Of a stretch of DNA of 64,000 nucleotides, positions 1-8,523 are shown piece after piece. Made by a program: the position numbers and the translations under genes. Source of the stretch: Smithellaceae bacterium (GTDB lineage: Bacteria; Desulfobacterota; Syntrophia; Syntrophales; Smithellaceae); assembly GCA_030690945.1 (NCBI GenBank), contig JAUYFM010000033.1, positions 62,001 to 126,000 of the forward strand. Direction: 5' to 3'. The number at the start of each line of letters is the position of its first letter. Position 1 is the stretch's first letter. The notes under the pieces were generated by a model, which was not told the origin of the DNA, searched no databases, and saw nothing but the letters and a program-made list of their open reading frames with translations.

Positions 1-1
1 G

Positions 2-1180
2 GAATATGTGGAAGTCACGGCATTAATTGCTCATCTGGCCGGTATCCTGGCCGATCCTCAGAAAGTTTTGCAGGTCATTATCCAAGAACTCACAGAAATC
101 AGAGATAAGTACGGCGACGAGCGCCGGACGGAAATTGTTGCCAGCACCGAAGACATCAACATTGAAGACTTGATCGTCGAAGAAGACGTGGTGGTCACCA
201 TATCTCATACCGGATACATTAAACGCAACGCGGTCAGTCTCTACAAGAGTCAGCACCGCGGCGGGCGCGGCAAGGTTGGTATGGGCACCAAGGAAGAAGA
301 TTTTGTAGAAAAAATATTTATTGCTTCCACGCATCATTACCTCTTGGTCTTCACCAACATGGGAAAGGTGTATTGGTTAAAAGTATACCAGATTCCGCAG
401 GCCGGCCGTGCCGCCAAAGGCAAGGCGATGGTCAATCTGGTTAATCTGGCCCCCGGCGAAAAGGTCACCGCGACATTGCCGGTGAAGGAATTTGTTGCCG
501 ACAAATTTATCATTATGGTCACCAAAAAAGGCATCGTTAAAAAAACGGATCTGGCCGCTTATTCCAATCCGCGCGCCGGTGGCATCATTGCCATTTCCAT
601 TGACGAGGGCGATGAGCTGGTGGATGTCCAGTTGACCATGGGCAATCAGGATGTGTTTTTAGGAACACGCTTAGGCATGGCGATTCGTTTCAACGAAGAC
701 GACGTGCGGGATATGGGTCGAACCGCCCGTGGCGTACGCGGCATTAATCTGGATGAAGGCGACGACGTCATCGGCGTGGAAATTCCCGCGCAGGGCACGT
801 TCATGCTGACCATATCGGAAAACGGTTATGGGAAATGCACGCCGATTGATGAATATCGGGTGCAGACCCGCGGCGGCAAAGGTACCATCAACCTGAAAAC
901 GGTGGCCAAGATCGGCAATGTCTCCGGCGTCTTGCAGGTTCAGGGCGAAGAGAACATCATGCTTATCAGCAATGCCGGCAAGGTGATCCGGCTGAAGGTG
1001 CAGGAGGTCCCGATAAATCATCGTGTGACCCAGGGCGTCAAACTCATTGATCTGGAGCCGGAAGAAAAACTCGTCGGCGTCGCCCGCACAACGCAGGAAG
1101 CCGAAGGCCCGGATGACGGCGCAAACGGTGATGATGAGACGGATGTGACAACAGAAGAAAACGGCACACCGGAAGAATAG
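2..1180 (+). CDS. gyrA: DNA gyrase subunit A, C-terminal part (5' truncated by window edge)
   Basis: The reading frame is already open at base 2, so only the last ~392 residues are visible. The N-terminal part still shows the end of the breakage-reunion domain (AHLAGILADP, then the helix leading to DKYGDERRTEI). The rest is the six-bladed DNA-wrapping C-terminal domain. A GyrA-box-like motif QHRGGRG is encoded near 251-271 and a second blade motif QTRGGKG near 865-885. An acidic tail (EGPDDGANGDDETD...) closes the protein, as in many GyrA subunits. GyrA cuts and rejoins DNA in the A2B2 gyrase that introduces negative supercoils. The GyrA box favours gyrase over ParC. A palindromic repeat starts seven bases after the stop. 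Confidence 0.96.
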   Translation, partial: EYVEVTALIAHLAGILADPQKVLQVIIQELTEIRDKYGDERRTEIVASTEDINIEDLIVEEDVVVTISHTGYIKRNAVSLYKSQHRGGRGKVGMGTKEEDFVEKIFIASTHHYLLVFTNMGKVYWLKVYQIPQAGRAAKGKAMVNLVNLAPGEKVTATLPVKEFVADKFIIMVTKKGIVKKTDLAAYSNPRAGGIIAISIDEGDELVDVQLTMGNQDVFLGTRLGMAIRFNEDDVRDMGRTARGVRGINLDEGDDVIGVEIPAQGTFMLTISENGYGKCTPIDEYRVQTRGGKGTINLKTVAKIGNVSGVLQVQGEENIMLISNAGKVIRLKVQEVPINHRVTQGVKLIDLEPEEKLVGVARTTQEAEGPDDGANGDDETDVTTEENGTPEE

Positions 1181-1186
1181 AAAATT

Positions 1187-1255
1187 TGTAGGGAATGGTC
1201 GCGACCACCCACGCGTGACCTTCAGGTTATGCGGGTGGCAAGACCGTTCCCTACA
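1187..1255. repeat. Dispersed palindromic (REP-like) repeat, long form with nested hairpin
   Basis: The outer arms are TGTAGGGAATGGTCGCGACC and a matching AGACCGTTCCCTACA. They enclose a second hairpin with stem CCACCC/GGGTGG and loop sequence GTGACCTTCAGGTTAT (1215-1230). Shorter relatives of the outer arms occur at 4189, 49464 and 54916. It lies directly after gyrA and may also act in transcript termination or RNA stability. Confidence 0.8.
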
Positions 1256-1372
1256 ACTACGAAGGCTGTTCATTTGCCCGACAGGAAGTAAAAAAGTACC
1301 CTCAAAATCATAAAAAACGGACCCGGTATTTGCTGATAATAAACAGTAAAGGCTGCTCCGGACCAGCTTTTT

Positions 1373-1465
1373 GTTACACCCCTGGTCGCCGGTCCTTGCA
1401 ATTGTCCGGGCGGTAACACCGGCTTTCCCTGCTTGTTCATCTTGTAACATTCAGCTATACTTCCC
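1373..1465. repeat. ~93-bp direct repeat, copy 1 (left of rhodanese gene)
   Basis: Nearly identical to 1901-1994, running from GTTACACC to CTATACTTCCC. Each copy holds an imperfect stem (GTTACACCCC... with ...GGTAAC). The pair brackets the rhodanese gene. Copy 2 ends two bases before the archease start codon, so copy 1 looks like a duplicated archease upstream region, or both are copies of a mobile repeat. Confidence 0.85.
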
Positions 1466-1523
1466 ACATGGAAAAATAAAAACTATTTGACAGTTGTTAC
1501 TGTATAAAAAACGGAGGGAGGAT

Positions 1524-1868
1524 ATGAAAAAAACATGGCTGTTCTTAATTATAATAATGATCACCGGTTTTGCATCAACTGTATCAGGTAATGGTAGGGC
1601 AATGCCTGTAATCATTGATGTTCGCACAAATATGGAGTATGCGATGGGACATCTGGAAGGTGCCATCAACATTCCCCATGATGAGATCGGGCGAAAAATC
1701 GGTTCTTTTGTCCAGGACAAGTCGCAGAAGATATACGTGTATTGTCGCACCGGGCGACGGTCGAAAATAGCCAAAGAATCACTCGAAAAACTCGGATATA
1801 ACAATGTAGTCGATCTGAGAACTCTCAAAGATGCAGCCAATAGTCTGAGTAGCAAGATTGTTCAATAA
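1524..1868 (+). CDS. Exported single-domain rhodanese-like protein
   Basis: A 114-residue protein. The ATG at 1524 is preferred over an upstream in-frame start because GGAGGGAGG lies just before it and because it yields a clean signal peptide (MKKTW, hydrophobic stretch to about residue 22). The body is one rhodanese domain: IIDVRTNMEYAMGHLEGAINIP, then the active-site loop YCRTGRRS with the persulfide cysteine at C74. This resembles periplasmic PspE-type sulfurtransferases, which move sulfane sulfur to thiophilic acceptors such as cyanide or thiols. It stands alone between two copies of a ~93-bp direct repeat, which suggests insertion as a unit or a local duplication. The physiological sulfur acceptor cannot be read from the sequence. 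Confidence 0.85.
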   Translation: MKKTWLFLIIIMITGFASTVSGNGRAMPVIIDVRTNMEYAMGHLEGAINIPHDEIGRKIGSFVQDKSQKIYVYCRTGRRSKIAKESLEKLGYNNVVDLRTLKDAANSLSSKIVQ

Positions 1869-1900
1869 ACTTTGAGGGATACCAACCGGTTGATTTCGTC

Positions 1901-1994
1901 GTTACACCCCCTGGTCGCCGGTCCTTGCAGTAGTCCGGGTGGTAACACCGGCTTTCCTTACTTGTTCATCTTGTAACATTCAGCTATACTTCCC
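1901..1994. repeat. ~94-bp direct repeat, copy 2 (right of rhodanese gene)
   Basis: Second copy of the repeat at 1373-1465, with a few substitutions and one extra C. It ends immediately before the archease ATG at 1997, so it must contain or replace that gene's leader and ribosome-binding region. Confidence 0.85.
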
Positions 1995-1996
1995 TC

Positions 1997-2416
1997 ATGA
2001 CGTTATACAAACTGATAGACCATACCGCCGATCTGGGCATTGAAGTCACAGGGCGGACGAAGAGAGAGCTATTTACGAAAGCCGCGTTGTCTCTTATGGA
2101 CATCGTGGTTGAAACAAAAAGAACAGGGGCCGGCGTGAAAGAAAAAGCGCTCACCATGGAAGGTTCCGATCCGGCGGATTTGCTGATTAATTTTTTGCGG
2201 GAGATTTTGTATCTTTTTAACGGAGAGGCGTTGATCATCGGGAAGTGCGAAATTATTAAGTGCGGTCATAAGAAATTAGACGCAAGATTATTGCTTGAGC
2301 CCTACAATAAAAAGAAGCATGTGCTGAAGACAGAGATCAAAGCCGTTACATATCATGGGCTGAGCGTGGAAAGAATTAAAAAGGGATGGAAGGCGAGGGT
2401 GATTTTTGATGTGTGA
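1997..2416 (+). CDS. Archease, RtcB ligase activator
   Basis: A 139-residue protein, the usual archease length. It begins with the conserved DHTADLGIEV segment (residues 8-17), whose Asp residues belong to the metal site of the family, and ends with the conserved VIFDV where the penultimate Asp is another expected ligand. Archease speeds guanylylation and multiple turnover of RtcB RNA ligases. The rtcB gene follows ~320 bases downstream on the same strand, which supports the call. The start lies right at the end of a direct repeat. No strong Shine-Dalgarno sequence is visible, so translation may be weak or depend on that repeat. Confidence 0.9.
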   Translation: MTLYKLIDHTADLGIEVTGRTKRELFTKAALSLMDIVVETKRTGAGVKEKALTMEGSDPADLLINFLREILYLFNGEALIIGKCEIIKCGHKKLDARLLLEPYNKKKHVLKTEIKAVTYHGLSVERIKKGWKARVIFDV

Positions 2417-2735
2417 GCACGGCCTCTTAAAATACCCTGATCACCTGATGACCTGAAGGTCACTCGAGGTGGCGCGAGGTGGCGCGAGGGCACGCGGGTC
2501 CATATACATCGTTGCGCCGGCGATTGCCACGCAGACCAAGGGTCTGCTCCAAAGAAACTTCCCCGCCCCTGGTGGGCGGGGATTGAGGGCAGGGGGAAGC
2601 TTTGTTTTCACCCTCCCCCTGCCCCTCCCGTCATACCCTGAAGGGCACGCGATGGAGGGGAGATTACCGTTTCTTCCAGTTATAACCTTGATACGAAGCA
2701 CCAAGGTACTTTGCAATGACATAAGGGGATGAGAG
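2417..2735. other. Archease-rtcB intergenic region rich in hairpins
   Basis: No convincing gene. It holds ATGACCTGAAGGTCAC (2448-2463), the reverse complement of the loop motif of the REP repeats. It also holds two tandem copies of CGAGGTGGCG (2465-2484), a perfect GC hairpin CCCCGCCC/GGGCGGGG (2561-2581), and a larger G-rich/C-rich stem (2585-2597 with 2614-2627). Short open frames here are low-complexity and lack coding character. Confidence 0.6.
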
Positions 2736-4178
2736 ATGTCTGAGATTAAACTGGAAAAAATAGATGACAATCGGTGGTTGCTGCCGCAGACCGGCTTGAT
2801 GCGAGTGCCGGGGATTATTTATGCCAATGAGAAAATATATGATCTGCTGAAAAACGATGAAAGCGCCAAACAGGTCGCCAATGTGGCGCACTTGCCGGGC
2901 ATCGTAAATTATTCACTGGCCATGCCGGATATCCATTGGGGATATGGATTTCCAATTGGCGGTGTGGCGGCTTTTGATCTGGATGACGGTGTGGTGTCGC
3001 CGGGCGGCGTCGGCTATGACATTAACTGCGGCTGCCGCCTGATGGCCACGGAACTTACACTTGCCGACATCAAAGATAAAGTTAAAGACTTAACCACAGC
3101 GTTATATCAACGTATTCCGTCCGGTGTCGGGTCCACAGGCTATGTCAAACTATCCGGCAAAGATCAGAAAAAAGTTCTCGAAGAAGGCGCGGGTTGGGCG
3201 GTCAAAGCCGGTTTCGGATCAGCTAACGATTTGGAAACAACCGAAGACGGCGGTTGTATGAGCGGCGCGGACCCGGAACAGGTATCAAAGCGGGCATTGG
3301 AACGAGGCAAACAGCAGCTAGGAACCCTCGGTTCCGGTAATCACTTTCTGGAAATAGAAGTCGTCCAGGATATCTTCGATGAAAAAGCGGCGCAGGCGTT
3401 TGGCTTGCGCAAAGACCAGATCGTTGTCATGATCCACACCGGCTCAAGAGGCCTGGGGTATCAAATATGCGACGATTACCTGGCATTGATGGTCAAACAC
3501 CAACATGAAACAGGGATAGCGCTTCCGGACCGGCAACTCGCCTGCACCTATCTGGCCTCCGGGCGGGGACGTAATTATCTGGCGGCCATGGCCTGCGGCG
3601 CCAATTATGCCTGGGCCAACCGGCAGATTCTGATGCATCTGACTGAGGAGGTTATAGAAAAGACGTTACGGATTGCGCCGCGCGAGCTGGGAATGCGTCT
3701 GGTCTATGACGTCTGTCATAACATTGCCAAAATCGAATCGTTCAATATTGCAGGTGTTGAGAAAAAACTCTGCGTGCATCGCAAAGGCGCGACGCGGGCC
3801 TATCCCGCAGGTCATGAAGCCGTGCCAAGTCGGTATCGAAGTGTCGGGCAGCCGGTATTGATTCCCGGAGACATGGGAACCGGTTCTTATGTGCTGGTCG
3901 GTCAGGAAAAAGCCATGCAGGAAACTTTCGGCAGCGCCTGCCACGGCGCAGGCCGTGTGATGAGCCGCACCCAGGCCGTAAAGCTTAGCCGGGGCCGCTC
4001 GATTGCCCGCGAACTGGCCGATCAGGGTGTTTTGGTGATGGCCGGCAGCAAGGGCACACTCAATGAAGAAATGCCCGAGGCCTATAAAAACTTGAATGAC
4101 GTGGTTCAAGTGGTTCACGATGCGGGAATTGCCTGTAAAGTTGTGCGCTTGAAATCAGTGGCCTGTATAAAAGGTTGA
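2736..4178 (+). CDS. rtcB: RNA-splicing ligase RtcB
   Basis: A 480-residue protein, close in length to archaeal RtcB. The metal and catalytic residues fall where expected: C98 in INCGCRL, H203 in GSGNHFLE, H234 in IHTGSRG, H328 in DVCHNIAK, and the guanylylated histidine H403 in CHGAGRVMSR (equivalent to H404 in Pyrococcus). RtcB joins 2',3'-cyclic phosphate or 3'-phosphate ends to 5'-OH RNA ends using GTP and Mn(II), repairing or splicing tRNA and other RNAs in the cytoplasm. The start ATG follows GGGGATGAGAG. With archease just upstream this forms a full RNA-repair module. No RtcR-type regulator is seen nearby. Confidence 0.96.
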   Translation: MSEIKLEKIDDNRWLLPQTGLMRVPGIIYANEKIYDLLKNDESAKQVANVAHLPGIVNYSLAMPDIHWGYGFPIGGVAAFDLDDGVVSPGGVGYDINCGCRLMATELTLADIKDKVKDLTTALYQRIPSGVGSTGYVKLSGKDQKKVLEEGAGWAVKAGFGSANDLETTEDGGCMSGADPEQVSKRALERGKQQLGTLGSGNHFLEIEVVQDIFDEKAAQAFGLRKDQIVVMIHTGSRGLGYQICDDYLALMVKHQHETGIALPDRQLACTYLASGRGRNYLAAMACGANYAWANRQILMHLTEEVIEKTLRIAPRELGMRLVYDVCHNIAKIESFNIAGVEKKLCVHRKGATRAYPAGHEAVPSRYRSVGQPVLIPGDMGTGSYVLVGQEKAMQETFGSACHGAGRVMSRTQAVKLSRGRSIARELADQGVLVMAGSKGTLNEEMPEAYKNLNDVVQVVHDAGIACKVVRLKSVACIKG

Positions 4179-4188
4179 TAATGTAACA

Positions 4189-4217
4189 TGTAGGGAACGG
4201 TCGCGACCTTTCCCTAC
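4189..4217. repeat. Dispersed palindromic (REP-like) repeat, short form
   Basis: TGTAGGGAACGGTCGCGACC followed by TTTCCCTAC, an imperfect palindrome of the same family as 49464 and 54916. It lies ten bases after the rtcB stop. Confidence 0.8.
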
Positions 4218-4292
4218 GCAGCTAAAACCGCATGATTGACTTTTTTACGAAGCCAGCATAAGAAGCCTCAATACTAAAACTTGGAGAACAAC

Positions 4293-4604
4293 ATGAGTGA
4301 AATCATTTTTGACGAGAATATGGATTGGGATGCAAGAATCCTATGCAGTGACGAGTCCTGCATCGGCACCATCGGTCCGGACGGCAAGTGCAAGGAATGC
4401 GGGAAACCTTACGAAGGCGTTCTTCCGGAAGGCCACGGTAGAGAGACTGTTCAACCTTCCGCCACTGAAGAAGCAAAGTCTCTTTCGCCGGAAGACACCG
4501 GTTCCGACGACGACTGGGATAAAAGAGTATTATGCAGCGACGGCGCCTGCATCGGCACGATCGGCCCGAATGGCAAATGCAAAGAATGTGGTAAGTCTTT
4601 GTAG
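4293..4604 (+). CDS. Small protein with two CxxxxC...CxxC zinc-ribbon-like repeats
   Basis: A 103-residue protein. The ATG at 4293 has GGAG at 4283-4286; an upstream in-frame TTG is less likely. It consists of two copies of a ~35-residue unit, DWDxRxLCSDxxCIGTIGPxGKCKECGK, joined by a Ser/Glu-rich linker. Each unit carries four cysteines in a C-x4-C-x8-C-x2-C layout, consistent with a small zinc ribbon. I do not recognise a characterised homologue and assign no function. It is followed by a strong bidirectional terminator and faces the Fe-S protein gene on the other strand. Confidence 0.75.
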   Translation: MSEIIFDENMDWDARILCSDESCIGTIGPDGKCKECGKPYEGVLPEGHGRETVQPSATEEAKSLSPEDTGSDDDWDKRVLCSDGACIGTIGPNGKCKECGKSL

Positions 4605-4624
4605 TAAAATAATGAGTAACCAAA

Positions 4625-4666
4625 TACAAAAAAACGGTAGATACGATGCGTATCTACCGTTTTTCA
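4625..4666. terminator. Bidirectional intrinsic terminator
   Basis: Perfect stem ACGGTAGATAC / GTATCTACCGT around a 5-nt loop. It is flanked by A-run and T-run, so it can stop transcription from the twin zinc-ribbon gene (plus) and the QueG-like gene (minus). Confidence 0.85.
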
Positions 4667-4687
4667 TAGATAAAAATTCATAAGAAC

Positions 4688-5458
4688 TTATTGATCTTCC
4701 ATCTGATCTTTCTTTTTATTCAAAGGGCAGACCTTCAGACATTCATCACAATCAATCCAGTAATTGTGTCCCGCCGTGTTGATGACACGTTCAATATTTT
4801 TCAAACCTGCTTCACTGTTGAGAGCGAGAGGATAAATGGCGTGTTTGATCGTACGACCCAGGCAGGTCATTTTGTTGAATTTTCCATCCGCGTCAAAGGC
4901 CTTGGCCGGGCAGGCTTTGGAGCAGGCCGTGCAGTTGGGGGGACAAGGATCAGGGGGAAGCAGCGGATCCGCTTCTATCACTGCGTCCGTCACGACAGCA
5001 CCCAATCGCAAAAGCGAGCCATATTGCGGATGATACGTCAGGCCACTCCGTCCGAAACGGCCCAGCCCTGCATTGACCGCGGCGTGTTTCAGCGACATGA
5101 TTCCCCAGGGTTCGAACTGATGAAAAACCATCGGGGCATAGCTGGGAATAGGGACGGCCAGATGCTTGCCCAGTGATTCGATGTAATTACAAAGCGCAAG
5201 GGATATTTCATCGATGCGCATATAGGCGCTATGGTAGGTCCGGTGCAGAGCGTAAAGATTGTAATCCGGTGATTTGAGCATTCCCCGGGGGACGGTAATA
5301 CCGAAAACAATCACGGTTTCGGCATTCCGGCAAACGCGTTTAGGATGATGCGCCTCGGGGGCGTCGGCAAAACGATCAACCGATGCGAAACCCAAATCAG
5401 TAACCTGCGGCTTCAAAAATGCTATAATGGATTGCTTAAAAGTTTCACTCATCGTCAA
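4688..5458 (-). CDS. QueG-like 4Fe-4S protein (epoxyqueuosine reductase-related)
   Basis: A 256-residue protein. The C-terminal third holds two ferredoxin-type cysteine groups: C172, C176, C179, C183 and then C237, C240, C244, with an extra C199. The N-terminal part resembles the cobalamin-binding region of QueG and reductive-dehalogenase-like proteins (RRIDEISLAL, AGLGRFGRSGL). True QueG is longer (~350-380 aa) with a C-terminal HEAT-like extension that is absent here, so this is more likely one of the short QueG-related oxidoreductases of anaerobes, substrate unknown. It may start at the second Met (5452). It sits alone between two terminating gene ends. Confidence 0.75.
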   Translation of the reverse strand: MTMSETFKQSIIAFLKPQVTDLGFASVDRFADAPEAHHPKRVCRNAETVIVFGITVPRGMLKSPDYNLYALHRTYHSAYMRIDEISLALCNYIESLGKHLAVPIPSYAPMVFHQFEPWGIMSLKHAAVNAGLGRFGRSGLTYHPQYGSLLRLGAVVTDAVIEADPLLPPDPCPPNCTACSKACPAKAFDADGKFNKMTCLGRTIKHAIYPLALNSEAGLKNIERVINTAGHNYWIDCDECLKVCPLNKKKDQMEDQ

Positions 5459-5520
5459 CCATCCTTGGCGAACAATTTAATTTTAGTCTATCAAGCCCAC
5501 CTTTTCTTTAACTACTTTTA

Positions 5521-6558
5521 TCATATCAGAAAGCCATCCTCTTTACTGGCAAATAGTTCCGGCCAGACCGTTATCAAGGATACCGTAGAAACCTTTTCAA
5601 GCTCGCCGGAGAAGCGCTTTAACGCCATATTATTGTTAATCTGATTCAGGTAATTTACGCCAAAGTTGGACGTAAAGCCGAGCTGGTATCCGCATTTTCT
5701 GGCTGCATCCTGAATCGAAGACGGAATGTATTGGTAACGCCCAAAAGGATACGAGACGGATCTAACGGTTTCACCTGTCGTCTGCTCTAAAAGTTGTTTT
5801 GAAACCATCAGCTCCGCGTCATGTTCACATTCATCCAAGCATGACAGCGCCTGATGGGTATGGGCATGTGACCCAATTGTCATCTGATGTGCAGCCATCT
5901 CGCGAATTTGATCCCGTGTCATCAGTTCTCTATCCTGAATCTCGTCGGAAGGAAGATCGATTTCGGTGGCCTCTGAAATCAATCGGAGCTCCTCGCGAAT
6001 GCGCCCGCATGGGTATTCCTTCATCGGTAGTTGGAAATCTTCAATCATCTTCAGGCGATTATTTTGCAGCGTATATTCGTTATTATCGATGACAATGGAT
6101 GGTTTCCGGCATTGTTTGATCAAATACGCCAGAACATCCCACCAACACAGTTTTCGTTCCCAGATCATCTCGGTGCTAATGAAAAAAATAGCCGGTATCT
6201 GTAACGATTTCAGGATAGGATAGGCGATGGAGTAATTGTCGTGATACCCGTCGTCGAAGGTTATGACCACGGAAGGGCGGTTTGATTTTTGATAGTTGTT
6301 GGTTAGAATTTTGTCAATCAGCTCTTTCTCCGATAAAATCCGGGTATGCCGTTTCAGCCAAGTCATCTGTCGAAAAAACTGATCGGCATTCGCAGAAAAA
6401 ACGCCGTCGTCAAAAGGTGTTACTACCGTCGCCGAATCGGGACGGATACGATGATAATTCAAAACAACCAACTTGTTATGACCAGCAAAACGACGGAGTA
6501 TCGCTATCAGGCGGGTTTTAAAAAGCAGGTCTGCCAGCCGTTCTCTTTTTCCTCCCAA
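5521..6558 (-). CDS. Polysaccharide deacetylase family protein
   Basis: A 345-residue protein with a NodB-type carbohydrate esterase 4 domain. It has ITFDDGYHDN around residues 99-108 (D102 or D103 as base/metal ligand), the metal-binding histidines H231 and H235 in SHAHTHQAL, and a later SYPFGRYQ motif. These enzymes remove N-acetyl groups from glycans. The start is supported by AGGAGG eight bases upstream. It is the last gene of a minus-strand run with the carrier protein, adenylation enzyme and ACAD-like protein (36 bases after the carrier gene), so it probably modifies the same glycan or glycoconjugate. No clear signal peptide is visible, suggesting a cytoplasmic or membrane-associated substrate. 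Confidence 0.85.
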   Translation of the reverse strand: MGGKRERLADLLFKTRLIAILRRFAGHNKLVVLNYHRIRPDSATVVTPFDDGVFSANADQFFRQMTWLKRHTRILSEKELIDKILTNNYQKSNRPSVVITFDDGYHDNYSIAYPILKSLQIPAIFFISTEMIWERKLCWWDVLAYLIKQCRKPSIVIDNNEYTLQNNRLKMIEDFQLPMKEYPCGRIREELRLISEATEIDLPSDEIQDRELMTRDQIREMAAHQMTIGSHAHTHQALSCLDECEHDAELMVSKQLLEQTTGETVRSVSYPFGRYQYIPSSIQDAARKCGYQLGFTSNFGVNYLNQINNNMALKRFSGELEKVSTVSLITVWPELFASKEDGFLI

Positions 6559-6594
6559 TGGATACCTCCTTTTACGAACAAGCTTCAGAAAATA

Positions 6595-6849
6595 TCACCC
6601 GGCAGATTTAATCTTTTTATTTACAAATTTTGTCAAGGCATTGACTGTCATAAAATTATCTATATCCAATTCCTCGTCTGTTATCGCCACCCCATACTTT
6701 TCTTCTATGAAAAGAACGAGTTTTATAAGGTTCATGGAATCAATAATCCCCCCCTCTATAAGAGCTGCTTCGTTGTCCAGAACATTCTGATCAAGTTCAT
6801 GCATGATTTCTGTAACAATATACTGCTTGATTGTTGATTGAACATCCAC
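6595..6849 (-). CDS. Acyl/peptidyl carrier protein
   Basis: An 84-residue four-helix carrier protein with the phosphopantetheine attachment serine S38 in IIDSMNL. It starts with GTG, preceded by GGAGGT at good spacing. The adenylation enzyme gene lies 51 bases upstream and an ACAD-like gene further upstream, so it is probably the thiolation partner on which an amino acid is loaded by the ligase and then oxidised. Discrete carrier proteins of this size also serve in D-alanylation (DltC) and in pyrrole-2-carboxylate formation (PltL/RedO). Context favours the second. Confidence 0.88.
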   Translation of the reverse strand: MDVQSTIKQYIVTEIMHELDQNVLDNEAALIEGGIIDSMNLIKLVLFIEEKYGVAITDEELDIDNFMTVNALTKFVNKKIKSAG

Positions 6850-6900
6850 AATTGACCTCCATATATTTGATTTGTAATTTTATCCTACAAAAAGCACTAA

Positions 6901-8484
6901 TCATTTTGTTTTGGCTGCCAGCATTTCTCTGTCTATCTTGCCATTTGATGTCTTGGGCAGGGACTCGAGGAATTCTATCATTTCCGGCATCATATAAATA
7001 GGGATCAGTTTGGAAAGGTGCTTCTCCATTTCATTCTTCGTCAGCGAATCAGGCTTTTTCGGAACAATAAAGGTTATTATTTTATTAGTAATAAATTCAT
7101 CCGGCACTGCTACTGCAACTGCTTCTTTAACGTCTTGATGAGAGTATAGCGCCGCTTCGATTTCACCAAGTTCAATCCTGTAGCCACGGCTCTTAATCAT
7201 ATGGTCTTTTCGCCCTATTAGATTGTAGTTGCCTTTTTCATCCAATGTGACGATATCTCCTGTTCTATAAAGCTTTTCATCAAATCCCGAATTAAGAAAA
7301 TTTTTTATAAAATAAGACTCGGTCTTTTTTACGTCACGCCAATACCCCTGGGCAACACAGGAACCACGGGCATAAAGCTCCCCTTCCTTTCCAATCTCCG
7401 TTACAATATTATTATTTTCGTCCAGTGCAAAAACTTCAATGTTTGAACAGGCTTTTCCAATAGGAACAGGTTTTATCCTATCAGGTTCAATTTGATCTAC
7501 TTTGTAGTATGTACAAACATTTGTTTCTGTTGGACCGTATAGGTTATAGTAGTCTGCCTGAGGAACAATACCCATCAATTCTCTTAAATACTTAACCGGG
7601 AACACCTCACCCGCAAAGAGGATCAATCGGAGATCAGGAAAGGAATGATTTTTCATGCTCCCATGGACCATCATATGCACGAGTATCGACGGCACTGAAT
7701 ACCATACTGTTATCTTATTATCCTGGATGAACTTAATAAGTCTTCTTGGAAAAATAGAGAATTCTTCCGGGACAAGAAATATCGTTGCTCCCGCCTGAAG
7801 ACTCGTGAAAATGTCAAAGATGGACAAATCAAAATGAAGAGGGGCATGACTTGAAACCCTGTCTTCCGGCCGGATGTCAAACTCATCACAGCTCCAATTG
7901 ATAAAGGTCAGAGACGTGCGATGAGAAATCATTACCCCTTTTGGAACACCGGTAGAACCAGATGTATACAATATATATGCTAAATCTGTATCAATAGACA
8001 AATTCTTGGGGAGGGACACCTCTCCTTTCTCAATAATTTCTTTCCACGGGATCACCTTGACCGGCAATCCTTCCTTTAATCTTTTCAAATCATCTGTCAG
8101 GAGTACAACATCCAGCGGATTCTTCTCTGGAAACATCTGTTGAACATTGTCGCCCTTCCTCGTAGATGTCAGGAGGCATTTCATCCCGGAATTTTCAATG
8201 ATGCAAGCCAGTCGAGTCAAAGGTGCGTTAGCATCCAATGGTACATAAACCCCTCCAGCCTTGAGTATGCCTAGAATGCTTATGACGGCCGGGATTGATT
8301 TGTTGATATAGACCCCTATTCGATCTCCTCGCCGTACCCCATTTTCTAATAGCGTTACGGCTAATTTACTCGTAACCACATCAAGATCTTTGTATGTTAT
8401 TTTCTCGTCATGATAAACTATCGCATTTTTATCAGGAAACCGTTTTGCTGATTTCATCAGAGTATGTTGAATTTGGTAAACCAT
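6901..8484 (-). CDS. Stand-alone amino-acid adenylation enzyme (prolyl-carrier-protein ligase-like)
   Basis: A 527-residue AMP-forming ligase with the core motifs in order: A3 loop YTSGSTGVPKG (173-183), A4-region HFDLSIFDIF, A5 NLYGPTETNVCTYY, A7 YRTGDIV, A8 GRKDHMIKSRGYRIELGEIE, and the catalytic C-terminal lysine K516 in TSNGKIDR. There is no condensation or thiolation domain, so it must act on a separate carrier, encoded next door. Segments such as WYSVPSIL and LILFAGEVFP resemble my recollection of the PltF/RedM prolyl ligases more than DltA. The substrate amino acid cannot be proved here. Reaction: amino acid + ATP gives aminoacyl-AMP, then the carrier thioester. Confidence 0.85.
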   Translation of the reverse strand: MVYQIQHTLMKSAKRFPDKNAIVYHDEKITYKDLDVVTSKLAVTLLENGVRRGDRIGVYINKSIPAVISILGILKAGGVYVPLDANAPLTRLACIIENSGMKCLLTSTRKGDNVQQMFPEKNPLDVVLLTDDLKRLKEGLPVKVIPWKEIIEKGEVSLPKNLSIDTDLAYILYTSGSTGVPKGVMISHRTSLTFINWSCDEFDIRPEDRVSSHAPLHFDLSIFDIFTSLQAGATIFLVPEEFSIFPRRLIKFIQDNKITVWYSVPSILVHMMVHGSMKNHSFPDLRLILFAGEVFPVKYLRELMGIVPQADYYNLYGPTETNVCTYYKVDQIEPDRIKPVPIGKACSNIEVFALDENNNIVTEIGKEGELYARGSCVAQGYWRDVKKTESYFIKNFLNSGFDEKLYRTGDIVTLDEKGNYNLIGRKDHMIKSRGYRIELGEIEAALYSHQDVKEAVAVAVPDEFITNKIITFIVPKKPDSLTKNEMEKHLSKLIPIYMMPEMIEFLESLPKTSNGKIDREMLAAKTK

Positions 8485-8523
8485 TATGAACCTTCTTTTG
8501 ACTGCTGATTGAAGTAAATTATT

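Noticed and set aside
671-1450. 259-residue frame opposite gyrA
   Set aside because: Antisense shadow of gyrA and of repeat DNA; no start signal or domain.
1487-1508. TTGACA and TATAAA before the rhodanese gene as a promoter
   Set aside because: Spacing of ten bases is too short for a sigma-70 promoter.
2469-2732. 87-residue open frame between archease and rtcB
   Set aside because: Gly/Pro/Arg-rich low complexity produced by GC hairpins, no ribosome-binding site, no recognisable domain.
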